Source: Kordia algicida OT-1 (lineage in GTDB: Bacteria > Bacteroidota > Bacteroidia > Flavobacteriales > Flavobacteriaceae). From it: a stretch of DNA of 64,000 bases. Below are positions 44,790 through 55,081 of this stretch, one piece after another (position 1 is the stretch's first letter; each line of letters starts with the position of its first letter). The notes under the pieces are model-generated. The model was not told the origin of the DNA, searched no databases, and was given only the letters and a program-made list of their open reading frames with translations. The DNA lies in contig NZ_DS544873.1 in assembly GCF_000154725.1 (NCBI RefSeq), positions 2,989,397-3,053,396 of the forward strand. The letters are read 5' to 3'. The position numbers and the translations under genes were made by a program.

Positions 44790-46670
44790 TTATTCATTAA
44801 TTTCTGGATCTGCCAATTCGAACCCTGCATTTTCACCAAAGTCAACTCCTTCGTTGTCTTCCGCGCCATGCGTGAGTTTTTTCAGTTTCTTTAAGAATAG
44901 GATCAATAATAATCCGAAGGCTACTGTAAAGATTACTAAGAATGTAAATATTTTATATTCTTGTTGACTTTGCGCTTCTTCAATTACGAATGAAACACCG
45001 TAGTCTTTTCCATCTCCTTTGTTCTCTATGATTTGCGCTTTATCAGCATCTTTTTCAAATGTTAATTTTACATGATGTGGCGCATCTTTTGTTACGTTAT
45101 TTTCTTTTAGATATGTTTTTAAGCTTTCTAGTTCTTCTTTTTTCTTTTCTTGTGCTTTTTTGATTTCTTCAGGTTTTTTGTCTTCCGTATCAACTTTCAA
45201 GAGATCAAATAGATTGTTCACATTTGTACCATTTTCGTATTCGTTGAAAACAACATTATCGCCTTCTAAGAATACTTTTGCTTTTACTGAAAAGTTTTTG
45301 TCTTCGTTGATTGGATAGTCATACACATCTTTGATTACTTTTTCCCCATTTACCAATGTTTTTACTTCAATCGTATCTTTCTTGGTAAAATTGTAAATCT
45401 GCTCTTTGTTGGCAATCATTTTCCCGCTGTATGATTCTAGCTGTGCTGCTTCTCCAATACTTCCTGCGAGTTTGTTTCCAAAACCAGTTGCCGCAAAGTA
45501 AATTCCCATCATAATGGAAGCATATTTCACAGGCGCTAATTTTGTGATGAATGATAATGATACTGGCGAAGTACATAATTCTCCAATAGTGTGAAATAAG
45601 TAGGCTAAGAATACCCAGTACATTGCAGCTTTTCCAAATTCAACAGCACTTGCTTCTTTAGAGGCAAACATCATGAATACATATCCTAATCCCATGATAA
45701 TAGTTCCGACTGCCATTTTGAATAGTGAAGAAGATTCTCGCCCTTGTTTTTTCCACCATAACCAGAAACCTCCAATTACAGTTCCAAAGATGATGATGTA
45801 TCCAGCATTTAGTGATTGGAATACAGCCGCAGGTATTTCTTCAAGCCATGATAAACCTATGTTTCTGTCTACTTTTGCATCAGTATATAAGTTCATTAAT
45901 CCTCCAGCTTGCTCAAAAGCTCCCCAAAATACGACTACAATTAGGAAAGAGATTAATAATACAATGATTCTGTCTTTTTCTATTTTCGTCAACGGATTGT
46001 CCATCACAGCTTTGTCTACACCAGAATCTGCTGCACCAATGTAGTTTCCAACATGTTTTAAGTGTTTTTGTCCACCGATAAATACTGCTTGTCCAATTAA
46101 CATTCCAATTCCGGCCAAACCGAATCCGTAATGCCATCCGTATTTGTAAGCGACTAATCCAACAACAATACTAGATAAGAAAGCTCCAATGTTGATACCA
46201 ATGTAGAAAATTGTAAATCCGCTATCACGTCGAATGTCTCCTTCTTTGTATAATCCACCAACCATTGTTGAAATGTTTGGTTTTAATCCTCCAACTCCAA
46301 GAATAATTAATAATAAACCCGTAAAGAATGCCCAAGTGGTCGGAATTGCTAAAACTAAGTGACCTGCACAGAGTAGAAATCCTCCTAGCATTACCGTTTT
46401 TTTCTGTCCTAGAAATTTATCGGCAAGATATCCACCAGGAATTGATGCTACATACACTAACATTGTGTACCATCCGTAAAGCCAAATGGCATCTCCGTTA
46501 CTCCAACCCAATCCAGGATCTACTGCGGTTGCTGATGTAGCTACATAGAGTACTAATAAAGCACGCATTCCATAATACGAGAAACGCTCCCATAATTCCG
46601 TGAAGAATAATACAAACAATCCTACTGGATGCCCGAAAATCTCTTTTTCTTGTTTTACTGAGTCTGTCAT
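44790..46670 (-). CDS. POT-family proton-coupled peptide transporter
   Basis: This 626-residue paralogue of its neighbour has the motifs FFTELWERFSYYGMRALLVLYV, GYLADKFLGQKKTVMLGG, LGVGGLKPNISTMVGGLY and NIGAFLSSIVVGLVAYKYGWHYGFG. Its extra charged region (about 150 residues, from roughly 430 to 580) is in a different place: it stands just before the last membrane helix. The two genes are 18 bases apart. With the peptidase gene upstream the cluster should break down and import peptides. Confidence 0.92.
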   Translation of the reverse strand: MTDSVKQEKEIFGHPVGLFVLFFTELWERFSYYGMRALLVLYVATSATAVDPGLGWSNGDAIWLYGWYTMLVYVASIPGGYLADKFLGQKKTVMLGGFLLCAGHLVLAIPTTWAFFTGLLLIILGVGGLKPNISTMVGGLYKEGDIRRDSGFTIFYIGINIGAFLSSIVVGLVAYKYGWHYGFGLAGIGMLIGQAVFIGGQKHLKHVGNYIGAADSGVDKAVMDNPLTKIEKDRIIVLLISFLIVVVFWGAFEQAGGLMNLYTDAKVDRNIGLSWLEEIPAAVFQSLNAGYIIIFGTVIGGFWLWWKKQGRESSSLFKMAVGTIIMGLGYVFMMFASKEASAVEFGKAAMYWVFLAYLFHTIGELCTSPVSLSFITKLAPVKYASIMMGIYFAATGFGNKLAGSIGEAAQLESYSGKMIANKEQIYNFTKKDTIEVKTLVNGEKVIKDVYDYPINEDKNFSVKAKVFLEGDNVVFNEYENGTNVNNLFDLLKVDTEDKKPEEIKKAQEKKKEELESLKTYLKENNVTKDAPHHVKLTFEKDADKAQIIENKGDGKDYGVSFVIEEAQSQQEYKIFTFLVIFTVAFGLLLILFLKKLKKLTHGAEDNEGVDFGENAGFELADPEINE

Positions 46671-46704
46671 TATATTAAATAGTTTGGGTTAGTGTAATTT
46701 GTTG

Positions 46705-48876
46705 TTATTTTTTTAATAAGGTGTTTTCAATAAAGTTTGTCATTTTGGTGTATAGATGCAAACGTGTGTAACCACCATAAATTCCATGGTTTTTATCTGG
46801 GTAAATTAACCAATCAAATTGTTTGTTGGCGTTTACAAGTGCATCAATCATACGCATGGTATTTTGTACGTGTACATTATCGTCACCTGTTCCGTGTACT
46901 AATAGGTAATCTCCTTTTAGTCTATCTACGTAGTTTATTGGCGAATTGTCGTCATAACCACTTGCATTTTCTTGCGGAGTTTGCATGTAACGTTCCGTAT
47001 AAATAGAATCGTAAAAACGCCAACTTGTTACTGGAGCAACTGCAATTGCCATACTAAATACATCGTTTCCTTTTAAAATACAGTTACTCGACATAAATCC
47101 TCCGTAACTCCATCCCCAAATTCCAATACGATCTTTGTCTACATACGAACGTTTTCCAAGTTCAATGGCTGCATCAATTTGATCTTCTACTTCGTATTTA
47201 CCCAGTTCTTTGTAGGTTACTTTTTTGAAATCAGCTCCTTTAAATCCAGTTCCGCGTCCATCAACACACACAATAATCATTCCTTTTTGTGCTAACATAT
47301 GGTACCAATAATCATTAGCGCCGTTCCAACGATTGGCAACTTGCTGAGAACCTGGACCAGAATATTGATACATGAATACAGGATATTTTTTAGAAGCATC
47401 GAAGTCAGCTGGTTTTATTATCCAAGCATTTAACTCCTGCCCTTTTGCTGTTTTTAACGTGAAAAACTCTTTTGGTGACATTTTGTAGTTTGCCAATTTT
47501 GCTTTTACAGAAGCATTATTTTTTATTTCTTTGACTAATTTTCCATTCTTCGCCAAGTGTAATGTGTATTCGTTAGGAGTAGTAACATTATTGAACGTAT
47601 TGATGTAGTATGTAAAATCTGCACTAAATTTTGCACTATTTGTTCCTTCTTTTGTAGAAAGTCTTTTCTTTTTCTTTCCGTTTATTTTGATAGCATAGAT
47701 ATCTCTGTTGATAGAACCATTTTCTACTGATTGATAAAATACACGATCTTCGTCTTCATCATAACCGTAATATTTAGTGACTTCCCAATTCCCTTTCGTA
47801 ACTTGATTGATTAATGTACCATCTTTTTTATAATGATAAATATGATTGAACCCATCTTTTTCGCTTGTCCAAATAAAACTATTGTCTGCTAAAAACGTTA
47901 GGTTGTCTGTAATATCAATATACGCTTTATCGGTTTCTTTTAATACTATTTTTGCCTGATTGCTTGCAGCATTATACATTATCAAATCTAACTCGTTTTG
48001 ATGTCTATTGATGACTTGTACACTTAACAGATTCGGATCATTTGTCCATTTGATTCTTGGAATATAGAAGTCTGTGTATTCTCCTAAATTGATTTCTGAA
48101 GTTTTTCCACTTTTTAAACTATGTAAGTGTAGTGATACAATTGCATTCTTTTCTCCTGCTTTTGGATATTTAAATACATGCTGTTGCGGATATAATTTTG
48201 TTCCGTACACATCCATGGAAAATTCAGGAACTTCTGTTTCGTCAAAACGAATAAAAGCGATATGATCGCTGGCAGCATTCCACTGAAAAGCGCGCACAAA
48301 ACCAAATTCTTCTTCATAAACCCAATCCGTAACACCATTGATAATTTTGTTTTTCACACCATCATTCGTGATCTGCGTTTCTTTACCAGACATCAAATCT
48401 TTAATGTAGATATTGTTTTCATAAACGTAAGCAACCTTTTTTCCATTTGGAGAAAAGGTTGGCTCTTGTATTTTGTTATTCGAAATTTTAGTTACTTTTT
48501 TTGAAGCGATATCGTACACGTAAAAGATTCCTAAAGTAGATCTTCTAAAGACACGTTCTACTTTTGTCGCTAAGATCATTTTGCTTTCATCGTCGCTAAA
48601 ACTATATGAAGAAAATGATTGTATTTCAGAAAGATCACTCGCTTTTACAATGGTTTCAACTTTCTGAAGTGTTTTGTAATCGTATTTATCTACCGAACCT
48701 GATCGCCTGTTTAGTACAGTATATTGTTGTCCATTGTTCATAGAATGTAAAACGTCCATTCCGCTCGTTGCAAAAGCGCCACTCCAAATTTCTAGCAGCG
48801 TAATTTCTTTTTGTTGTGCTGTTGTAATGTTCACTAATCCTAAGAAGACAAAAAGAAAAATATATTTTAATTTCAT
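46705..48876 (-). CDS. Exported dipeptidyl-peptidase IV-type S9 protease
   Basis: This 723-residue prolyl-oligopeptidase-family enzyme has a signal peptide (MKLKYIFLFVFLGLVNITTAQQ), an eight-blade propeller (DYKTLQKVETIVKAS, FSPNGKKVAYVYENN, WVYEEEFGFVRAFQWN: the EE pair binds the peptide N-terminus), and the alpha/beta hydrolase domain. Catalytic residues are Ser in GIWGWSYGGFMSS, Asp in HGTGDDNVHVQN and His in PDKNHGIYGG. ATG 48876 is chosen; the frame extends to 48903. It is the first gene of the operon and should supply dipeptides to the two POT transporters. Confidence 0.93.
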   Translation of the reverse strand: MKLKYIFLFVFLGLVNITTAQQKEITLLEIWSGAFATSGMDVLHSMNNGQQYTVLNRRSGSVDKYDYKTLQKVETIVKASDLSEIQSFSSYSFSDDESKMILATKVERVFRRSTLGIFYVYDIASKKVTKISNNKIQEPTFSPNGKKVAYVYENNIYIKDLMSGKETQITNDGVKNKIINGVTDWVYEEEFGFVRAFQWNAASDHIAFIRFDETEVPEFSMDVYGTKLYPQQHVFKYPKAGEKNAIVSLHLHSLKSGKTSEINLGEYTDFYIPRIKWTNDPNLLSVQVINRHQNELDLIMYNAASNQAKIVLKETDKAYIDITDNLTFLADNSFIWTSEKDGFNHIYHYKKDGTLINQVTKGNWEVTKYYGYDEDEDRVFYQSVENGSINRDIYAIKINGKKKKRLSTKEGTNSAKFSADFTYYINTFNNVTTPNEYTLHLAKNGKLVKEIKNNASVKAKLANYKMSPKEFFTLKTAKGQELNAWIIKPADFDASKKYPVFMYQYSGPGSQQVANRWNGANDYWYHMLAQKGMIIVCVDGRGTGFKGADFKKVTYKELGKYEVEDQIDAAIELGKRSYVDKDRIGIWGWSYGGFMSSNCILKGNDVFSMAIAVAPVTSWRFYDSIYTERYMQTPQENASGYDDNSPINYVDRLKGDYLLVHGTGDDNVHVQNTMRMIDALVNANKQFDWLIYPDKNHGIYGGYTRLHLYTKMTNFIENTLLKK

Positions 48877-48903
48877 TCGTATTGAGTTTTTATGAATAAG
48901 CAT

Positions 48904-49226
48904 GTTAAAAGCCTATTATTTTGAATAATTTTCAATTATAAAGCTGACAATATACAAATATCAAGCAAGTACCACAAAAAAATAAAAGGCATTAACTTTA
49001 CTGAGTATTTATGCGCTTTCGCAGGAAAGAAGATGTAAACTTCAAATTGGCTTGAATCCTAGTTTCTTTCATAAAAAAATGAATTCGTTTTTTGAGCTTA
49101 CTTTCAACTTTTTTTGGCGCAAACAAAACATTCTATATGCTATTTTTGACTGATTTTCAGAGAAAAGAAACTTTTTGAGATACTATTTTAGTGCTTTTGA
49201 GCTAAAATTGTTCCTTTTTCATTGCG
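48904..49226. other. Intergenic spacer, no gene seen
   Basis: AT-rich spacer between the divergent DPP4 and HMG-CoA reductase genes. No strong hairpin or conserved ORF was seen. It must hold the DPP4 promoter, but no clear -7 box was recognised. Confidence 0.55.
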
Positions 49227-49234
49227 TATATTTG
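49227..49234 (+). promoter_or_regulatory. -7 promoter box of the HMG-CoA reductase operon
   Basis: TATATTTG matches TAnnTTTG; a TTG at 49208-49210 lies 16 bases upstream, somewhat short of the usual spacing. The box is 33 bases before ATG 49268 and excludes the longer frame beginning at 49175. Confidence 0.6.
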
Positions 49235-49267
49235 TGGTTACCTAATAACGGATTTAAACCCTTTTTT

Positions 49268-50596
49268 ATGATTGCTCCCATTGCTGGATTTTCTAAACTT
49301 TCCAAAAACGAAAAGATAAAATGGCTTGCTGACACTTATTTTCATGATGATGAAACAGTTGTTGGCACTTTGAAAAAGTATTGGAATTCTGATGAAACAT
49401 TACAAAAGCTTCACGATGAGTTTATCGAAAATACCATCACCAATTTTTATCTTCCTTTGGGAATTGCACCAAATTTTTTGATTAATGACCAATTGTACGC
49501 AATTCCGATGGCAATCGAAGAAAGTTCAGTAGTTGCTGCAGCAAGTAAAGCTGCAAAATTTTGGCTTAATCGCGGCGGATTTAAAACAACTGTTTTAAGC
49601 ACTGAAAAAGTAGGACAAGTACATTTTATGTATTTTGGTGCTACCGAAAAGTTAGAAGCTTATTTTAATTCTATTAAAGCCGAATTGTTTGCTGCAACCA
49701 AACACATTACTCAGAATATGGAGAAACGTGGTGGCGGAATTACCGATATTGAACTTCGTGATAAAACCGATGAATTAGCAGGATATTTTCAGCTACACTG
49801 TACGTTTGAAACTGTTGATTCTATGGGCGCAAACTTTATCAATTCTTGTTTGGAACAGTTTGCAAAAACCTTTGAAACTTCCGCAAAATCATTTGAACCT
49901 TTTTCTGAGCAAGAAAAAGATATTCAAATTGTCATGAGCATTCTTTCCAATTATGTACCAAATTGCTTGGTAAGAGCCGAAGTAAGTTGTCCGATAGAAA
50001 CATTAGTAGAAAACGAATCAATGGACGCAAATGAGTTTGCCGAAAAGTTTATTCGTGCAATTCAGATTGCCAAAACAGAGCCATATCGTGCCGTGACACA
50101 TAATAAAGGAATTATGAACGGAATTGACGCCGTTGTTCTTGCCACAGGAAACGATTTTAGGGCAATTGAAGCTGGAATTCATGCGTATGCCGCCAAAGAC
50201 GGACGTTATTCAAGCTTAACGCATGCCGAAGTTACAGACGGTATTTTTAAGTTTTGGATAGAAATTCCGTTGTCTTTAGGTACTGTTGGCGGTTTGACGT
50301 CATTGCATCCTTTGGTAAAATTAGCATTGCAAATGTTAGGAAAACCGAGCGCAAAAGAATTGATGCAGATTGTCGCCGTTGCAGGATTGGCGCAAAATTT
50401 TGCTGCTGTTCGCTCATTGGTCACTACAGGAATTCAAAAAGGGCATATGAAAATGCATCTAATTAATATTTTGAATCAACTAGAAGCTACCGAAACGGAG
50501 AAAACACATTTTATCAATTTCTTTAAAGATAAAACAGTAACACATAGCGCTGTTGTGAATGCTTTTACAGCGTATAAAACAGAACACGCTTCATGA
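49268..50596 (+). CDS. Class II HMG-CoA reductase
   Basis: This 442-residue enzyme interconverts HMG-CoA and mevalonate. The class II form is shown by YAIPMAIEESSVVAAASKAA (catalytic Glu), AVTHNKGIMNGIDAVVLATG (catalytic Lys), NDFRAIEAG, and the C-terminal QKGHMKMHL (catalytic His). ATG 49268 is preferred because the promoter lies at 49227-49234 and homology begins at MIAPIAGFSK. It overlaps the kinase gene by four bases (ATGA). In flavobacteria the mevalonate route makes isoprenoid precursors and the neighbouring GHMP kinase fits it. Confidence 0.92.
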   Translation: MIAPIAGFSKLSKNEKIKWLADTYFHDDETVVGTLKKYWNSDETLQKLHDEFIENTITNFYLPLGIAPNFLINDQLYAIPMAIEESSVVAAASKAAKFWLNRGGFKTTVLSTEKVGQVHFMYFGATEKLEAYFNSIKAELFAATKHITQNMEKRGGGITDIELRDKTDELAGYFQLHCTFETVDSMGANFINSCLEQFAKTFETSAKSFEPFSEQEKDIQIVMSILSNYVPNCLVRAEVSCPIETLVENESMDANEFAEKFIRAIQIAKTEPYRAVTHNKGIMNGIDAVVLATGNDFRAIEAGIHAYAAKDGRYSSLTHAEVTDGIFKFWIEIPLSLGTVGGLTSLHPLVKLALQMLGKPSAKELMQIVAVAGLAQNFAAVRSLVTTGIQKGHMKMHLINILNQLEATETEKTHFINFFKDKTVTHSAVVNAFTAYKTEHAS

Positions 50597-51498
50597 ATTT
50601 TTACAGTAACGGAAAATTATTGATAACAGGTGAATATGTAGTGTTAGATGGCGCAAAAGCGTTAGCTACACCAACAAAATATGGACAAAGTTTAACAGTA
50701 AAACCAATTAATGTCCCTGAACTGATTTGGAAAAGTTTTGATTATAGAGACATTATTTGGTATCAACGCGCTTTTCAATTATCATCTTTTAATGCTGTTG
50801 CTTCTCGTGCAGACGATGTCAGTCAAACATTACACAATTTGTTAGTAGAAGCCAAACGATTGAATCCTGAGTTTTTATCAGGTAATACTGGTTTTGAAGT
50901 GCAAACTACTTTGAGTTTTCCTCAAGATTGGGGATTGGGTTCGTCTTCTACTTTAATCAATAATATTGCACTTTGGGCAAATGTAAGTCCGTATACATTA
51001 TTGTGGAATGCGTTTAAGGGAAGTGGTTACGATATTGCTTGCGCGAAACATAACGCGTCCATTGTCTACGAAGTGCATCAACAGCAACCTAAAGTAACTG
51101 AAGTAGATTTTTCACCTACGTTTAGCAATCAATTGTACTTTGTACATTTAAACAAAAAACAAAATAGCAGAAACGCTATTGAAAATTATAATACGCGAAA
51201 AGGCACTATTGCCAATGAAATAAAAGTGATTAATGCGATTACTTCCGAAATAACTACCAGCAAATCGCTAGTAGATTTTGAATTACTTCTAAAAGAACAC
51301 GAACAGATTATTGGTGGAATTATTCAGGAAAAACCTGTACAAGAACGTTTGTTTGCTGATTATTTTGGACAAACCAAAAGTTTAGGTGCTTGGGGCGGTG
51401 ATTTTATTTTAGCGACTGGAAACGACGATACGAAAGGTTATTTTGAAGCAAAAGGATACGAAACTGTCATTCCTTTTCACAAAATGATATTATCTTGA
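50593..51498 (+). CDS. GYDIA-family GHMP kinase
   Basis: This 301-residue small-molecule kinase of the GHMP fold (galactokinase/mevalonate kinase) shows LLITGEYVVLDGAKALATP, the ATP loop QDWGLGSSSTLINNI, and the family-defining GSGYDIACAKHNASIVYE with GYDIA. It overlaps HMG-CoA reductase. The family lies with HMG-CoA reductase in Bacteroidota, so it likely acts in mevalonate metabolism, but whether it phosphorylates mevalonate or a later intermediate is not clear from the sequence. Confidence 0.9.
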   Translation: MNFYSNGKLLITGEYVVLDGAKALATPTKYGQSLTVKPINVPELIWKSFDYRDIIWYQRAFQLSSFNAVASRADDVSQTLHNLLVEAKRLNPEFLSGNTGFEVQTTLSFPQDWGLGSSSTLINNIALWANVSPYTLLWNAFKGSGYDIACAKHNASIVYEVHQQQPKVTEVDFSPTFSNQLYFVHLNKKQNSRNAIENYNTRKGTIANEIKVINAITSEITTSKSLVDFELLLKEHEQIIGGIIQEKPVQERLFADYFGQTKSLGAWGGDFILATGNDDTKGYFEAKGYETVIPFHKMILS

Positions 51499-51535
51499 TC
51501 TAAATTTATTCTCAAATAGGAAGTTTTATAAAAAC

Positions 51536-51569
51536 AAAAAACCTGTGAAATGAACTTCACAGGTTTTTT
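51536..51569. terminator. Bidirectional terminator between the GYDIA kinase and PpiD genes
   Basis: AAAAAACCTGTGAA (51536-51549) pairs perfectly with TTCACAGGTTTTTT (51556-51569); loop of 6 bases. A-run and T-run on both sides serve both convergent genes. Confidence 0.92.
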
Positions 51570-51604
51570 TACACATGCAAAAAAGCATGATATGTTTTTG
51601 AGGT

Positions 51605-53710
51605 TTAGTAAAACATACCTCTATTATCTTCGATTTCTGAAGAACTCTTTAATGCTTCTACAACAGAACTTGTTGCTTTTGTAGCTCTTTGATTTCTTAA
51701 AGTGTTCATTTCAGTTAAGTACGTGTCTTTTGCAGGTGCTTCTACTTTGTCAACAACCTGAATCATAAATACTCCAGTTCTTCCTTCAATTAGTCCAGAA
51801 GTTGCACCTTTGTCTAAAGCAAATGCAGCTCCAACAACTTTCTTTTCTGCTCCTGCTCCAGGAATGATTGGTGCAGCCATAGATAATGATGTTGCTTGTT
51901 GTTCCGCTTTTCCTGCTGCTGAAGCTAATTCAGCTAAGGTTTTACTTCCAGCGTTGTTTGCTTTTATCATTTCAGCTTTTTTCTTATTTCGTAAAGTTCC
52001 AAGAACTCTTGCAGACGCTTCTTCTACTGAAGCCAATCCTGCAGCATGCTTTGCTGTAACTTGTACTACGATAAATCCACTTCCAACAGAAAAACGTCTG
52101 ATGTCTCCAACTTCTGTATCTTCTTCAAATGTCCAACGAATAACTTCACGTTGTTGTGGCATTCCTGCAAGACTTGCATCTAATTCTTTGATTCTATTTA
52201 CTGGATTTACATCGTAGTTACGCTCTTTTGCAACGTTTACAAAAGCGTCATCACTTTTCCCTGCATCCGATTCAAATTTTGATGACGTTGTAAATAAGTC
52301 GTTTAATGTTTGCTCAGTAACTTCTACTTGCTTATTTATAGTTGCAAGCTTTACTACTTTTTGCTCATTTTTCTGATCTTCAATTTCAATAACATGGAAT
52401 CCAAAAGGAGATTCAACCACACCCATATCGCCAGTTTCATTCTCAAATACGAATTCTTTGAATGTTGGTGTAAGCGCTGTAGCTCCTGTAAACCATCCTA
52501 AATCTCCACCTTTGTCTTTTGAAGTATCATCAGATATTTCTTTTGCTATGTCAGCAAATTTAGATTTGTTTCTTTTTACAATAGTTAAGATACTATCTGC
52601 TGTTTTTTTAGCTTCTTCTTTCGTTCTTTTTAAGTCTGGCTGTGCTCCTGCTGAACCTGCAAAACGAATTAAAATATGTCTACTTTTTACAGAATCTGGC
52701 AATTTACTTGTTTCTACAAGTCTAGAAATTTTGTATTGATTTCCAACTTTGTAAGGTCCGTAAACATCTCCAACTTCCATTGCCATGATCTCTGAAGAAA
52801 TGTCTGCTGGCAATTGGCTACTGTATGTAAATGCTGTTGATTCGTTAGTTTCAGTGTATTCGTTTGCATATGCATTAGCATCTTCTGCGGCAGCTAAACC
52901 TTTTTTGTAGTCTTCTACCATTTGTTTAGCTTCTTCTTCATCAGATTTTGAAGGTGTTTCAGGGAAGAATACATATTGTATGTCTCTTGATTCTTTTACT
53001 TCAAATTCTGATTTGTGATTTTCGATATAGTTTTGCACATCGCTTTTTCTAACTTCTACTAATGAGTCTGCAATAGAAGTGTAAGGAATTTGTACATATT
53101 TGAAAGTTACTTTGTCGTTTTCCATACGGTACGCCATTTCTCCTTCTTTTACTGTAGCAATTGATCCAGCTTTTACCAAGTTGTAGTACAATGCTTTTTT
53201 TGCTTCTCTGATTGTGTACTGCTCTGTAGCAACCCAATTGTTATATTCTGCTTTGCTTTGATCGTCAAGATTTCTTTTGGCTTCTAAGTTATTTACATAT
53301 TCTCTTAGCTTTCCTTCTACAAAAGTACCTGACTCGTCTTGAAATTGTGGACTTGAAGTGATATTAGGACTTGTGATTAATAGGTTCCAGATTTCATCTT
53401 TTTCTATTGTGATTCCTAATTCGTCTAATTGTTGTGTGATTAAAGCATTTTTTACTTCTTCATCCCAAAGAGAATTTACGATTTGCATCGTAGTTTGCCT
53501 ACCTCTTGATAAGTTTTTTGCGTATTCTACTTGGTTTTGGAATTGCTGTAATGGAATGTTCTCACCATTTACAGTTCCCATTTCTGTTGGTCGCTTGTCT
53601 CCTCCGCCATTATTATTAAATACGTCAGAAATTACGAAAGCAAAAAGTGCCAATCCAATGATAAGGATCAGAACTAATGTACGTTGTCTAATTTTTGCAA
53701 GAATTGCCAT
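51605..53710 (-). CDS. PpiD/SurA-type periplasmic peptidyl-prolyl isomerase
   Basis: This 701-residue membrane-anchored foldase has an N-terminal membrane helix (TLVLILIIGLALFAFVISDVF), a SurA-N-like chaperone region with a long helical body (to about 330), and a parvulin domain: KSRHILIRFAGSAG, then DTSKDKGGDLGWFTGA and ESPFGFHVIEIEDQ. A second, less conserved parvulin-like segment follows. It should help fold outer-membrane proteins. It is the last gene of the minus-strand cluster starting with coaX. Confidence 0.9.
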   Translation of the reverse strand: MAILAKIRQRTLVLILIIGLALFAFVISDVFNNNGGGDKRPTEMGTVNGENIPLQQFQNQVEYAKNLSRGRQTTMQIVNSLWDEEVKNALITQQLDELGITIEKDEIWNLLITSPNITSSPQFQDESGTFVEGKLREYVNNLEAKRNLDDQSKAEYNNWVATEQYTIREAKKALYYNLVKAGSIATVKEGEMAYRMENDKVTFKYVQIPYTSIADSLVEVRKSDVQNYIENHKSEFEVKESRDIQYVFFPETPSKSDEEEAKQMVEDYKKGLAAAEDANAYANEYTETNESTAFTYSSQLPADISSEIMAMEVGDVYGPYKVGNQYKISRLVETSKLPDSVKSRHILIRFAGSAGAQPDLKRTKEEAKKTADSILTIVKRNKSKFADIAKEISDDTSKDKGGDLGWFTGATALTPTFKEFVFENETGDMGVVESPFGFHVIEIEDQKNEQKVVKLATINKQVEVTEQTLNDLFTTSSKFESDAGKSDDAFVNVAKERNYDVNPVNRIKELDASLAGMPQQREVIRWTFEEDTEVGDIRRFSVGSGFIVVQVTAKHAAGLASVEEASARVLGTLRNKKKAEMIKANNAGSKTLAELASAAGKAEQQATSLSMAAPIIPGAGAEKKVVGAAFALDKGATSGLIEGRTGVFMIQVVDKVEAPAKDTYLTEMNTLRNQRATKATSSVVEALKSSSEIEDNRGMFY

Positions 53711-53806
53711 TTATCTTCAATTTTATGAAATTCAGTGGGCGAAAATACAATTTCCTACTAAATAATAAAAGAAGAACTCAGGATTAATTCGTTAATTTTA
53801 GGGATT

Positions 53807-55081
53807 TTAATCCTCGGAAAGTATTTGTAATTGAATCGTATCTATTTTTGTGTTAGAAACTTCAATGATGGTAAACTTTAAATTGTTGATGATGATAACC
53901 TCATCTTTTTGTGGAATTTCTTCGGTTTCACTCACAATTAAACCGCCTAAAGTTTCGTAGTTTTCACTTTCAGGAAGATTGAGTTTGTAAGTTTCGTTGA
54001 TGTAATCGACTTCCAATCGTGCCGAGAATAGGTATTCGTATTCGCTGATGCGTTTTTCCAACAATTCCGTAACATCGTGCTCATCTTCTATTTCTCCAAA
54101 TAATTCTTCCACAATATCTTCAACCGTAACAATTCCGGAAGTTCCGCCATATTCATCTAGCACAACTGCAATACTTTTACTTTTTTTCGTCAGTACATTT
54201 AATACATCGTTTGCCAACATTGCTTCAGGCACAAATACTACAGGCAATACAATACTGCGAATGGTTTTTGGTTTTTTGAATAGCTCAAATGAATGTACAT
54301 AACCTATAATGTCATCAATTGTATTTTTGTAGACTAATACTTTGGAATATCCTGTTTCAGAGAATAGTTTTGCAAGGTTTTGAGTTGATTCTCGCAATTC
54401 TATCGCTACAATTTCTGTTCGCGGAATCATGACTTCGCGTGTTTTTACCGCAGAAAATTCTAATGCATTTTGAAATATTTGAATTTCGGAGTCAATGTCT
54501 TCATCTTGATGTCCAGCTTCCATTTGCTCTGAGATGTAATCACCCAATTCTACCTTACTGAATTCGAGTTGCACTTGGTCGCCTTCCGTTTTGAAGAATT
54601 TTTTGAGCACTACGTTTGAGATCCACATGACAAATTCAGAGATCAACCAAAATAATTGGTAAAAAATGTACGCGGGAAATGCTAGAAATTTAAGCAGACT
54701 GTTCGCATATACTTGAAAGAATACTTTAGGTAAAAATTCTGCTGTAAAGAGAATAACAAGTGTTGAAATTATGGTTTGAAAAAGCAGCGCATATTCAGCT
54801 ACGATGTATTGTTTGAGCCATGTTTCCTGAATTAAATCTACTAACAAATCGCCCATAAAAAAACCATAAATAACCAATGCCACATTATTTCCAACAAGCA
54901 TTGTTGCTATAAATTTGGAAGGTTTTTGAGTGAGTCGCGTCAGGATTTTTGCTAAAATTCCATCTTGCTTTTTCTCTAATTCTATATGTATTTTGTTCGC
55001 AGAGACGTATGCGATTTCCATTCCTGAGAAGAATGCTGAAAACAGTAATGCCGTTATGATAATGAGCAACTGTACTTCCAT
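53807..55081 (-). CDS. CNNM/CorC-type membrane protein with CBS pair (hemolysin family)
   Basis: This 424-residue protein has an N-terminal DUF21/CNNM domain with about four helices (LLIIITALLFSAFFSGMEIAYVSA; FIATMLVGNNVALVIYGF), a CBS pair (VMIPRTEIVAIELRES..., then SKVLVYKNTIDDIIGYVHS; and IAVVLDEYGGTSGIVTVEDIVEELFGEIEDE), and a CorC_HlyC transporter-associated C-terminal domain. Such proteins act in metal or ion efflux. It starts directly after the stop of the 66-residue gene upstream. Confidence 0.9.
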   Translation of the reverse strand: MEVQLLIIITALLFSAFFSGMEIAYVSANKIHIELEKKQDGILAKILTRLTQKPSKFIATMLVGNNVALVIYGFFMGDLLVDLIQETWLKQYIVAEYALLFQTIISTLVILFTAEFLPKVFFQVYANSLLKFLAFPAYIFYQLFWLISEFVMWISNVVLKKFFKTEGDQVQLEFSKVELGDYISEQMEAGHQDEDIDSEIQIFQNALEFSAVKTREVMIPRTEIVAIELRESTQNLAKLFSETGYSKVLVYKNTIDDIIGYVHSFELFKKPKTIRSIVLPVVFVPEAMLANDVLNVLTKKSKSIAVVLDEYGGTSGIVTVEDIVEELFGEIEDEHDVTELLEKRISEYEYLFSARLEVDYINETYKLNLPESENYETLGGLIVSETEEIPQKDEVIIINNLKFTIIEVSNTKIDTIQLQILSED

